From positions 2,418,001 through 2,482,000 of the forward strand of contig NC_089426.1 of the NCBI RefSeq assembly GCF_013426205.1: a stretch of DNA of 64,000 nucleotides, given 5' to 3'. The position numbers and the translations under genes are program-made. The stretch comes from Metarhizium brunneum. Taxonomy: Eukaryota > Ascomycota > Sordariomycetes > Hypocreales > Clavicipitaceae. The notes under the pieces are model-generated. The model was not told where the DNA came from and made no database searches. It worked only from the letters and a program-made list of their open reading frames with translations. How positions within the stretch are numbered: the stretch's first letter is position 1; the number at the start of each line of letters is the position of its first letter. Below are positions 47,490 through 60,267 of the stretch, in pieces.

Positions 47490-48480
47490 TATGACGATGT
47501 TGTCGATCGGTGCGGGATGGTGTGTTGACGTCGGATAATAAAAGCACTAGGCCTTGCTTGCATGGATGACGTATGACGTCTTGCCAGCAATCGTATCGTT
47601 GGATGCGTGTGGCGCCTGGGGCCCATGTGACGGAGGAGGTACCAGCAGGGTTTAGTGCCATCAAATTGGTTCCACCTGAGCGACAAGAACATTGAACATC
47701 AAAGGAGGAGGAAGGCAGCGACGGGGACGACTGCCAGGCTGCAGGCGACTTTCAGCTCCCAAGGAAGATCTTCCTGAACCACGTGGAATTCGAAACAGAG
47801 AATGACGTTGAGCCCCGTCTACTTCCAGGTCAGGGCAAAGAAGGTAGGTTGCGCTGTAACCTAATGTGCCCAAGTAGCTCGCCCCGACGAAGAGGAACAT
47901 AGTATAACCAAATGGTGTCTACAGGGAAATCAACGTAGCAGGTCAGGGTGAGCCATAGTGTTGAGTGAAGCGACATTCCAAGCCTCAGAGTAGCCGGCTA
48001 TGTATACCTGGTTCATGAACTAGAATTCGGCTATATCTAGTTGGTTCCGAGGGTCTGTCATAAGGAGGACGACCATCCCTGGCAAGAGTGACGGTGCCAA
48101 CATAGGCTTGCTCCAGTCATAATGTTAGGCCAAGAGTAATCTACTAGAGTCTGGTGTTATTCTATCAAGGTCAAAGTAGAGCGGGCCAATCTCGCGACCA
48201 ATCCCAGCGGGTTGCTTCTACGTAGTTCTATCATCTCTGTTGAACAGGCGAACACTATTCTTGCGGAGTACAACGGTCATTGGGAAAACGTAAATAGCGT
48301 TAGCCGTTGACTCTGTGCTCGGGCTCGAAACGTAGGTCTCGCCAAATAGTGTTACATGTGTCGCCCTATACGAGGTCCGTATTTTGCCACTCTCGACGGC
48401 GGTCATCCCCAGATTCAATCGCCCAATATGCATCGTAGTCTGGCCGCTTTTCAGAAGGCGTTCATAATCAGATAATCAAG
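47490..48480 (-). pseudogene. Decayed membrane-protein gene
   Basis: Read on the minus strand from about 48470, the frame gives protein-like text (HVTLFGETYVSSPSTESTAN, AIYVFPMTVVLRKN, then EIGPLYFDLDRITPDSSRLL and YDWSKPMLAPSLLPGMVVLL). It is broken by in-frame stops near 48218, 48125 and 48018. After frame changes around 47880-47940 and 47790-47830 it continues with hydrophobic blocks (MFLFVGASYLGTLGYSATYL, then PWELKVACSLAVVPVAAFLL). The order of a beta-like exterior part followed by two membrane helices is coherent, which would be unusual for random DNA. I therefore read it as one dead gene for an integral membrane protein of unknown family, with at least three stops and two frameshifts. 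Confidence 0.5.
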
Positions 48481-49051
48481 TAGGAGGTAACTCGGATCCG
48501 CAGTCTGGACGCATCACCCCATAGGTCCTTGAGAATGAATTGGGGTTCAAATGTCGGGGGCAACGGCTGGCCAGTCAGTCAACTGGCTCCAAGTCAACTG
48601 ACCCCCCCCCCACTGGCTGGTCTATCCCTGCTGCCACGCGCTCTGCCCCAACACTGAACACTTGAACCGCCAACTGATGCGTGCAGTTCAACTAGCTGCC
48701 TGCTCGTGGCCTCAAGTCTGCAAATCACTGGTGCACATCCTGACCCTCGGGCTTAGGGACGTGGACATGGACGTCCGCCATCGTCCACCCCGATATCCAG
48801 ACCTCGAGTCGGACTCTGTCAATCCGAGGTCCGTAGTCCGTACGGCGTACTCCGTACACGCGGCCATCTCACTCAGCCCTGCGACCATGAATCGAAGCGC
48901 AGAGTGAACGCTTGCTCGCAGCTCACACTACGTGGGCACGCACACCTTGGTTTCTGCATTTCTGTGGACATCGAATCGTCCTCCAAGTAACCGCGCAGTC
49001 GTCATCGCTTGTAAACTCGAAAGCCTTCCGAGCATCCCCCGACTAAAGAGT
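48481..49051. other. Promoter side of SGNH hydrolase gene
   Basis: No supported gene. Contains a run of ten or more C near 48601 and an ACTCCGTA near 48849. Confidence 0.45.
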
Positions 49052-50551
49052 ATGCGATTCTTGGGCCTCGTTTTACCTGTCCTCAACCTCTGTCTCGCAG
49101 CCCGCCAAAGCCCCCTACCGCCTCTCCATGTTGAACCCTCGGGAGGGCGAACATGGACTGCAGTTAGTCATGGTCAACGACCGCGGCAACATATCCTGAA
49201 CCCTCCTGCGTGTACGTGCCCATCTTCTTTTACAGCCATAAACAAACCAAATGTCCTTACACTCAACTGACTTTTGACTTGCCCAGTGGTCTCTGTGGAG
49301 GAACACGACATCAACTTTCCGCATCGCCCGTTCCGGCCTGCCTCTGGCTTTATTGCCCTTGGCGACTCCTACTCAGCGGGTATAGGCACTGGGTTCAACG
49401 GAACAGAAAACAACTGCCGTCAAGGTCTGCATGCTTATCCGGTTCTGGTCCATAGAGATCTCAACCGCGCTCGTGGCCATCATGATAATGCAACGGAGAT
49501 GCAGTTTCTTTCCTGTACGGGCTCTACAATTGGCGACATGCTCGCGGGGTCCGACCATAGCCAGATCGATGGCCTAAATGCTACGACAGATGCAGACTTT
49601 GCGCTTCTGTCCATTGGTGGCAATGATCTTGGCTTCTTCAACATCATGAATAGCTGCATCTTTCGCTTTTATAGCTTTTACTCAGGAACCTGCGAAGATG
49701 CCTTACGCAATTCTGAAGAAGCCCTTAACGGTCCCGAGTTTGAACATGACCTTCGTTTGGCCATTATGGAAATCCTCGACCGTGTACAGTGGGAGAAGAG
49801 GCCCTGGTTTACCATTACGGTCTCGGGGTACGCTCGCTTCTTCAACGAGGATACCGAGGACTGCGATGAACGGTCCTTTGGAGTGTGGTGGCGCGGGCCC
49901 AAATTGAAACGCAAACTTCGCCGCAGGATGAACAAGATGGTCCTTTCAGTAAACGACAAGATTAGACGCTCAATTTCTGCTATAAACGCCGACTTCATAG
50001 AACCCAGGGTCATGTTTGTGGACTACGACGATGCTTTCGAAGGGCATCGTTTCTGCGAACGCAACGCTACTGAACCAGATTATTCCAGAAACGAAACATG
50101 GTTTTTCCTTGTCGGAGGCAAAGACAACCACCATGGCTTCCAAAGTCAACTGACAGGGTCCGACCATAGCGAACTACTTCCCCGGAGCTCACCACTGATA
50201 AATCCAGATACGTGTTTGAACCCTGCTGAGAAATCAGGCGATTGGGGTGAGTTGGCCTTATGCTTGATGGCCAAAGCTGCGAAAGAAGATCCTTCCCTTC
50301 GAACTAGCCAAGGAGAAATCATTGCCCAAAACTCTATGTGGTATGTGCCTACATATTATGGCAAAACGTTTCACCCTGTAAGTGCTGCAAATACCTTTCA
50401 TGGCGTTGGCCTAGCAGTGTGCAATGACTTACACTGTCTTCTATTTATGTGAGCTGACATTGATTTTCGCCTTGAACAGCGGACGTTGGGACACATGGCA
50501 ATTCGTAACCGCATATACAGGCTGTGGAGTGGAATGAGCCCAGACACTTAG
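49052..50551 (+). CDS. Secreted SGNH/GDSL hydrolase (lipase/esterase-like)
   Basis: Exons are 49052-49211, 49287-50377 and 50480-50551, giving 440 aa. A signal peptide (MRFLGLVLPVLNLCLA) precedes the catalytic domain. Block I is FIALGDSYSAGIGTG with nucleophile S81, block III is LLSIGGNDLGF with the conserved Asn, and block V is rebuilt by the last splice junction: KTFHP joins RTLGHMAI to give the HPRTLGH histidine motif. Several N-glycosylation sequons (NGT, NAT, NET) and paired cysteines agree with export. SGNH enzymes hydrolyse lipid, acetyl or other esters; the substrate cannot be told. The ATG at 49052 is chosen because it gives the signal peptide. Without the 72-nt last exon the protein would lose its catalytic His. 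Confidence 0.85.
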
Positions 50552-51188
50552 ATGCAGGTCTTGGCTTGAATGTTGTTCTTGTTCTTGCATAGCTGTCCTT
50601 CTAACGAAGCTTCTCATGCCACCAAATTGCATGTCAGATAAGAACGGAAAGATGTACAAGGAAATGAAATGAAATGATGTGAAACGAGAGAAAGCCATCC
50701 AAGGGCATAACTTGGTGTATGGCGTTTCTTGAATACTTAATTATTGAAAAATTTATACAAAATTGCTTCACATGAGGGGCGAGACGTAGGTCTGGTTTTG
50801 TGCAAGGACCCATGTATTAAATGTAAAGTGTAATGTTATGGATCCCGGTATTATTTGGATGCTTCAGCGCACGGTGTGAACGGGTCGACGGAGGGTGGGT
50901 CATTGAATCCGGGGTTAGCATTGCGTTTCGGACTATTGATTTCCCTCTTCCGAACAGCGAGTCTCGTGCGTCGCGCGACATGTTGGGTTGGACTAGTACT
51001 AGATGTCCATGCGTTGCCCGATTGCTACGTCGTGCGTCCTGCGTCGTGTATTCCATGACTATTATATTTCTTTGTATCATTCGTAAGGCGTTGCGCCGTG
51101 GATGACATAGTCGCAAATTCCTTGGGTGAAGTCACCGACATACCAGCAGTGTTAAGCAGCTGCTTGGTTACGAGAAGGGCAAATCGAC
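50552..51188. other. Intergenic region upstream of SGF73
   Basis: Between the stop of the SGNH hydrolase and the start of SGF73, both plus strand. No supported gene. Confidence 0.5.
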
Positions 51189-52681
<1,493 letters not shown>

Positions 52682-53625
52682 AATACGTCGGGCGTGTTCT
52701 TCGTCCTGGAGAATCTTGAGCTAGCCTTGTACTCTTATCTTTGGGCCTGGCTTGACTACGTTGGTTAGGACGACGCTTTTTTATATTTAGATATGCGGAT
52801 GAACTTACTTTCGCGTAAGTTTTGGAAGCGGAAGTGCGGATTTGGAAGGATTCTATTTCTTTTTCTGTGTTACTTTTTTTTTAATGGGCAAGTTTGGAGT
52901 GGCGCCACTTCTTTCAGTTTTACTTTTGTTTTAGATACCAACGGGGATGGCGTTTTGACACGGAAGCATAATGATTTCACGACTGGGAATTGGATGTTTG
53001 GCTTGTTTCCCAGACAATGGTATGGACAGCGACAGAATACAAACGGATATCAGCATACAGGGGCTATTTTTTGGCTTGCGGGCTCTTTGGGCGGTGGCTT
53101 TGTAGTGATAACGCATGACATCATGCAGGCATTGCACCAGAAACCTGAATTACATTACGTGGCTAAGCACGCAACATTGTTGAGACGTCGTACGTGGTAA
53201 CATTCATATTCAGATAATAGGCAACTACTATGTAGCCTGTATGCGTCGTCCATTATAATGTGGTTAGCCGAGGCCATCATGTGTGGGAAACTGATGGAGT
53301 TGCCGTTGATCATTTTGGTCAAGCACCGCCCAGAAGTACGTACCCAAGTATATGACGTCAATTGTCCAGATAAACCGTCGGCTGAGCTTCCTCTGCACAA
53401 GAAGACATCATTTGACAGGAAATGCTTTCAACCTCGGCTCTCATACTATTCTAAAGTCAACAGCACCCCGTTCAGGACTTTTTTGTTTACAACATAATCT
53501 TTGCGTCACTTTCGACTTTGGGTGCACCCGACACAGCCAACGCATTGATTTGCACTTACAAGCTGCAGCTTGCAAACAGCCGCCTACTTGACCATTTCCA
53601 TCTGCCGGCCTGTCTGAGCCAGAAC
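52682..53625. other. Intergenic region SGF73 / carrier gene
   Basis: 0.9 kb, T-rich in its first part. A 135-codon open frame at 52793-53200 has biased, T-driven composition and no domain. No supported gene. Confidence 0.5.
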
Positions 53626-54609
53626 ATGCCTTCTAACGCGGCACTCGACGCCCTGGGCCATGCTATATCTGGCTCAATAGGCACTGGGGTCTCGACCGCT
53701 GCCGTTTTCCCTCTTGACCTCGTCACAACGCGATTGAAAGCGCAACGCCAGATGAAGAGCTCAGACCACTATGACGGAGTAATTGACGGCCTAAAGGTCA
53801 TTGCCTCACATGAAGGTGGCATCGCAGCCCTCTACAACGGGTTGGGGCTCGATATTGGTAAATCCTTGGTGGACAGCTTTCTCTTCTTTGGCTTCTATAC
53901 CTATTTACGCCAACAGATTCGCCATCCACGTGTAATACAAGAGCTCGCCATGGGAGCGCTCGCTGGTGCGTGCTCCAGAGCAATTACGACTCCCATCTCA
54001 AACGTAGTCACCCGGATGCAGATGCATCCAGATACAGAGTCATTGAGCCAGGCACTGGCTGACATCAAGAAGGAGAGTGGTATCTCCGGCTTGTGGTCTG
54101 GTTATTCCGCCACTCTGATCCTCACCATGAACCCCAGCATTACATTCTTCATCAATCGCCGGCTTGCGAAGCGTATTATTCCTGCCTTGGAGGAGGAAGA
54201 TGTGCCGGTTGCGTGGATTGCCTTTCTTCTGGCGGCATTCAGCAAATCAACTGCTACCATTTTAACCTATCCATTTCAAACGGGACGAACTCGACTGCAG
54301 ATGCCGACTGACTTGGGTTCTGAAGACTCAACGAAGTACGAAAAGGGGCTAGAGACAAAGTCGCCAGCTCAAAACACAAAACCCCTGATCTCTCGAATCC
54401 GCGACGCGCTCGATAAAACAGTATTTGGTGTCATACTCCGAATTATCACCAAAGAGGGTTTGCGTGCACTCTATGACGGACTCCGGGGAGAACTGTTCAA
54501 AGGCTTCCTAAGCCACGGCTTGACAATGGTGACAAAGGGACTCATTCATCGCCTTGTCATCCGGTTGTGGATTCTTTCACACCCGCAGCTGCGCAAACGG
54601 CTGCAATGA
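53626..54609 (+). CDS. Mitochondrial-carrier-family protein, peroxisomal ATP carrier type
   Basis: A single exon encodes 327 aa, the usual length of the family. Three carrier repeats are visible through their signatures: PLDLVTTRLKAQ, PISNVVTRMQ and TYPFQTGRTRLQ, each preceded by a membrane helix and followed by a second one (for example FFGFYTYLRQQI). The third-repeat signature TYPFQ and the weak mitochondrial-type motifs resemble SLC25A17/PMP34 and yeast Ant1, which bring ATP into peroxisomes in exchange for AMP and support fatty-acid activation. A mitochondrial location cannot be excluded. The ATG at 53626 is chosen over upstream in-frame codons because the carrier fold starts at MPSNAALDALGHAISGSIG. 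Its stop lies 108 bp from the stop of the convergent NOSIP-like gene. Confidence 0.75.
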   Translation: MPSNAALDALGHAISGSIGTGVSTAAVFPLDLVTTRLKAQRQMKSSDHYDGVIDGLKVIASHEGGIAALYNGLGLDIGKSLVDSFLFFGFYTYLRQQIRHPRVIQELAMGALAGACSRAITTPISNVVTRMQMHPDTESLSQALADIKKESGISGLWSGYSATLILTMNPSITFFINRRLAKRIIPALEEEDVPVAWIAFLLAAFSKSTATILTYPFQTGRTRLQMPTDLGSEDSTKYEKGLETKSPAQNTKPLISRIRDALDKTVFGVILRIITKEGLRALYDGLRGELFKGFLSHGLTMVTKGLIHRLVIRLWILSHPQLRKRLQ

Positions 54610-54717
54610 AAATGAGGAGTCCAGCGTGGTTTCTGATATATGCCAGCAACGCCCAAACGCATCTTGTAGCGAAACCCCCTTGGCCGGGGTACAATCCGTA
54701 TTGCTGCTTCTTGAGAA

Positions 54718-55944
54718 TCAACATTGAAATGCCACGCCAGATCGCTCCACGGTGTTGGAGCCTCGAGCGGAAAACCCTGTGCCCTCCGACTTCAGCAAGA
54801 CCAGGCCAACTGGCAGTTTGCTAGTTGATGGGTCATGCTTTGCAGACTTGCCGGCTATAGGGGTCTCACATACATAGCACATGAGCGGTACTTCTTGTGC
54901 GGAAACTTCCTTGCTTGCGGGTATTAGAAACTTCTTGACGCAGCTTAGGCACAAAACATGGCCACATTGCTGAGCCATGACTGGGCTTGAGGAGTTGGAT
55001 AGCGTTTTGAGACATGAGGGGCATGTCCATTGACCGCCCTTTGTAGACTGATCTCTGCCTTCTTGAAACTGGATAGTGACTAGCTTTTGCATTGAGATGG
55101 CGTGTGGATTGTCTTCCGTCGATGCAGGACATGTTGGTGTGGTCTTGGTTGCCTTATTTTCAGCGGGGAGCTTATTATCTTGGACGTCTGGCGTAAGAGA
55201 TGGCGTCCAGAATGAAGGAAGTGATGGTTTGGCGGCCTGTGTATAAAGAAGAAGAAAAGAGAAAACAAAGTTAGCGATTGTCCACAGAGAAGGGGGGGTA
55301 TAGCATATATAGGTTCTTTTTAATATGGGAATAAACAATTACCCGTTCATCCTCAATATCTTTCCTTGCTTTTGCTTTGTCTACTTTGGCTATGCGAATC
55401 AACTCATCTTCATCCAGGGTGAACTTGCGTTTAGCACCGGCACGGGCGGATTGTGCTTCTTGATCCCACGAATTGTCTTCATTCGAATGAATGCCCCCCT
55501 TGTTCGAGCCAGTCAGTCCCGCCTGGGTCAGCTCAAAATTAAGGACGGCCCTTTTTTGATCCTCATCATCGTCGGCGGCCTTTGCACGAAGCGCCTCATG
55601 CTGGGCCTCACGACGGGCTTTCTCGGCCCTCTTAAGCTCCTTCTTCTGGGCCAATAGATTGGCCAAGGCGCACTCGCGGCAAAAAATGTCGCCTAGTCGG
55701 CAGGCAACTGGGTCACGAGCAACCTCTAAGCAAAGGCCACAAGATCCGAAGGGGAGAAACGAGTCGCGATTCAGGCGAGCGGAACTGGAGGACCAATTGG
55801 CCTTGGCGAGAGCTCGCTCGTGCGAGGTAAAGACGGCACGAGAGGTGTTTCGTTTACCTGGAGCAATCAGCTTTCATCAGATTGTGTGCCATAGAATGCA
55901 ACGTGTATGGAATCTCATATCCAGGTCGCCTTACTGTGTGACAT
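54718..55944 (-). CDS. NOSIP-like RING/U-box E3 ligase
   Basis: Exons are 55944-55935, 55857-55343 and 55236-54718, giving 347 aa. The first coding exon is just 10 nt (MSH plus one base) and joins to SKRNTSRAVFTSHERA, the conserved start of nitric oxide synthase-interacting protein homologues. A split zinc/U-box-like module follows: an N-terminal half with CGLCLEVARDPVACRLGDIF and CRECALANLLAQKKELKRAE, a charged coiled segment, then the C-terminal half with WTCPSCLKTL, MAQQCGHVLCLSCVKKFL and MCYVCETPIAG. In animals NOSIP is a nuclear and cytoplasmic ubiquitin ligase; fungal members are mostly uncharacterised and tied to splicing factors in fission yeast. The exon joins restore frame at phases 1 and 0. 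It is divergent from tafazzin with 0.8 kb between starts. Confidence 0.88.
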
Positions 55945-56748
55945 GTTGGGAAGCGTGAAGGATGCTTCCTAGGAGAGCAAAGCACCAGGACCTTTGGGTG
56001 CACCAACTCACTGCGACAGATGGTTAAGCAGGCTACCAGTAGCAACAATAATGTGAACAGGCTGAGTTCTAGGTAACTAGTAGTGGCTTATGAACGGGCA
56101 AATCTCGAAAGCTACCGACTCTTTGGCTGGCGAATGCACTGGATTTGCCGAAGAATCGACTGGTTTGAAGTTTTCTGAATATTGCAAAGCAGCAGTCAGG
56201 AACTACGGTGCACAGGTCTGGCTATCTGCAAGTAGATTGACTTGTTCCACTGGTCCACCATCCATGGCTGGTGGCGGGCGCGCCTAGGTGCATCAAGTGA
56301 TCCCTGCAGCACTTGAGCCTCTGAAGCTCCGGTAGACGCGCTCAAGTACAGACATGGAGGTCAACTAACTTACCTAAAGTACCCAGGGATGCGGGACCCG
56401 GTCAGCCAGGCATCAATTGATCCAAGTCGCTCGTCTCTCCATATGTTCTTGAGCCAACGTTGAAATTTCATCGTCGCGGCCAATTGTGCCCGCTTGAAGA
56501 AGTTGAACCCTTCCAACTACCTAAGTGCCTAGTAGATACCTCTAGGTACTTAGGTACGGAGTGCGTGGTTTTTCTTTTCTTTTTTTTCTTCGGTGTAGAG
56601 GGCCGAATTCACGATAAAGAGAAATATTTTCATAACAGCTCCGATCCTCCATGAGCTGTATAGCCCGCGAGGCAACGCGTGAGCCGACAAATGACTATTT
56701 TTTAAACCCCTTTTCACCAACCTCGTCGAAGCACAACCGAATTATATT
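55945..56748. promoter_or_regulatory. Divergent intergenic region NOSIP-like / tafazzin
   Basis: 0.8 kb containing both promoters. A 14-bp imperfect inverted repeat (ACCTAAGTGCCTAG / CTAGGTACTTAGGT) with a 9-bp loop lies at 56519-56555, followed at once by TACGGAGT at 56555. No other gene is seen. Confidence 0.5.
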
Positions 56749-58024
56749 ATGTCTAGCCCGGCCCCGGCCACGCGCAGCAGCCTGCCATGGCGCCTTGGTT
56801 CGATGGCTATTATGGGCACTGTGGGTGTTTTATCTCGAGGCTTCTTATACGGACTCAACAATGTCGAGGTAATCGGGCTGGGCCATTTGCTTGAAGCCCT
56901 CGACCGTCGACGGACTCAAGGTCGGGAGCGAGGTCTCTTGACAGTATGCAATCATGTGGCTGTGTAAGTTAAAAGCACTCGAGTCTGCTTGAGTGTCGTC
57001 ATTGCATTGTTTTCTCATAGCATACAACCTCTCTATTCATATACTGCTTGGTCGATCCTATGCATCTTTTATCCGCTAACGCAAGAGGGAATGCAGTCTC
57101 GATGACCCTCTAATATGGGGGATTTTGCCTTTCCGTTATACCGTCAACCCCGAAAATCTACGTTGGGGGCTGGGTGCGCATGACATATGCTTCAAAAACA
57201 AGTCAGTCGCTCCCGGCGCGTACTAACTCTTAGTGGGTGTTGGTGTTGTATTTTACATGCCAGCTTTGTTTGTGAAATTGGACCTATTGTTGACGCCGAC
57301 GATTTCTGTCAGGCTCTCCTCAACCTTTTTCAGCCTTGGTCAAGTTCTACCTACCCGTCGACTCTGGCACTCACCACTCGGTGGCTTGTTCCAACCTACC
57401 ATGACCCAGGCAATTGGCCTCCTATCAGGCCCCGGCCAATCAAGCTCCTTCAAGGACCTATCCTTCTCGACGGACGGGAAGGACTCTTTTCCTTCGCCGG
57501 CGGCATATTCTGCAAATCGTAATTCGTGGGTTCACGTATTCCCAGAAGCCTGTTGCCACCAGAGTCATGAGAGCACTTTACGCTATTTCAAATGGGGCAT
57601 ATCGCGGCTCATACTCGAAAGTGACCCGGCTCCAGAGTTCATCCCAATGTTCATTCATGGCACACAAGATATTATGCCAGAAGACAGGGGTTTTCCAAGG
57701 TTCCTGCCTCGCATTGGCAACAAGATACGTGTTGTCATCGGGAAACCAGCCAATGTTGACACTGTCTTTAGGCGCGAGCGAGAGAAATGGAAACAGCTCG
57801 TGGAGAAGGGTGATCCAGAGATTCTCACCCACGGCCATGAGGCTGTTCAGTTGAGAATCCAGGTCGCAAAGTCGGTACGAGACGAAGTTGCGAAACTGCG
57901 AGAAAGCATAGGCTTGCCGCCTGAGCAAGATGAAACAGCCGCTTTAGCTAGCACTTGGTCCAAGGAACCGAACAAACGAAAGTTCAAAAGCCCAGTCGAT
58001 GGCAGCCTTGTAAATAGAGTCTAA
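56749..58024 (+). CDS. TAZ1: Tafazzin, cardiolipin-remodelling acyltransferase
   Basis: Exons are 56749-56963, 57097-57201 and 57313-58024, giving 343 aa. The acyltransferase HX4D motif is split by the first intron: CNHVAV joins LDDPLIWG, giving His69 and Asp74. Exon 2 ends CFKNK and exon 3 continues FFSLGQVLPTRRLWHSPLGG, the tafazzin block normally following. FQPTMTQAIGLL and WVHVFPEACCHQS (the HxFPEG-like substrate motif, with Ala in place of Gly) are present. Tafazzin exchanges acyl chains between phospholipids and cardiolipin at mitochondrial membranes. The acceptor of the second intron is uncertain: a TACTAAC branch-like site is followed early by CTTAG at 57229-57233, which would leave an intron of only 32 bp, so the AG at 57311-57312 is used. 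The protein ends in a charged tail. Confidence 0.87.
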
Positions 58025-58568
58025 CAAGCATCCTCTAGATTTGACCTGTCTAGAAGAGTGTTGAGGAAATATTGATGCGCTGGAAATGTACGATTAGCAT
58101 GCTGTATTATCCGTCCTCCGAGGATACTTTTAGAATAATTGCAACGCAACCTGATCTCAGTGGTATCACAGGCTTATTAGGTTCTAATTTATCTACTAAT
58201 CCCTCGTGACTATGACGTGACTCGATGATGCAAAACTCGTTCTAACAGAATACTCGCTGTGACCCAGAATGAAAGACAAAGAAATGTCAAATGCCAAAAA
58301 AGTACAAAGAGCATGCCATCTCCCAAATCTAGTATGACACAAAAGGGAAAATTCAACGACCCCAAGACACCGTCGTCTCCGTTATTAACAATCATCAGGT
58401 TGCCGAGACAAAGAAAATCTCGAATTCTCCAAGGATCCATCCTGTTTCCATCGAAAGGAGAAGCCCTGCACCCCTAAGGGTGTAATGCGCCGCACAAAGG
58501 ACTTTGGCGACAAATCTGCCCAGGAGTCAAGATGTGGTCCGAGCTTGTAGGGACCAAGTTGCTGCATT
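58025..58568. other. Convergent 3' intergenic region
   Basis: Between the stops of tafazzin (+) and PHO85 (-). No supported gene. Confidence 0.5.

Positions 58569-60267
<1,699 letters not shown>

Noticed and set aside
52793..53200. 135-codon frame after SGF73 with hydrophobic stretches
   Set aside because: The hydrophobicity comes from T-rich DNA of the 3' region. No signal peptide logic or family resemblance was found.
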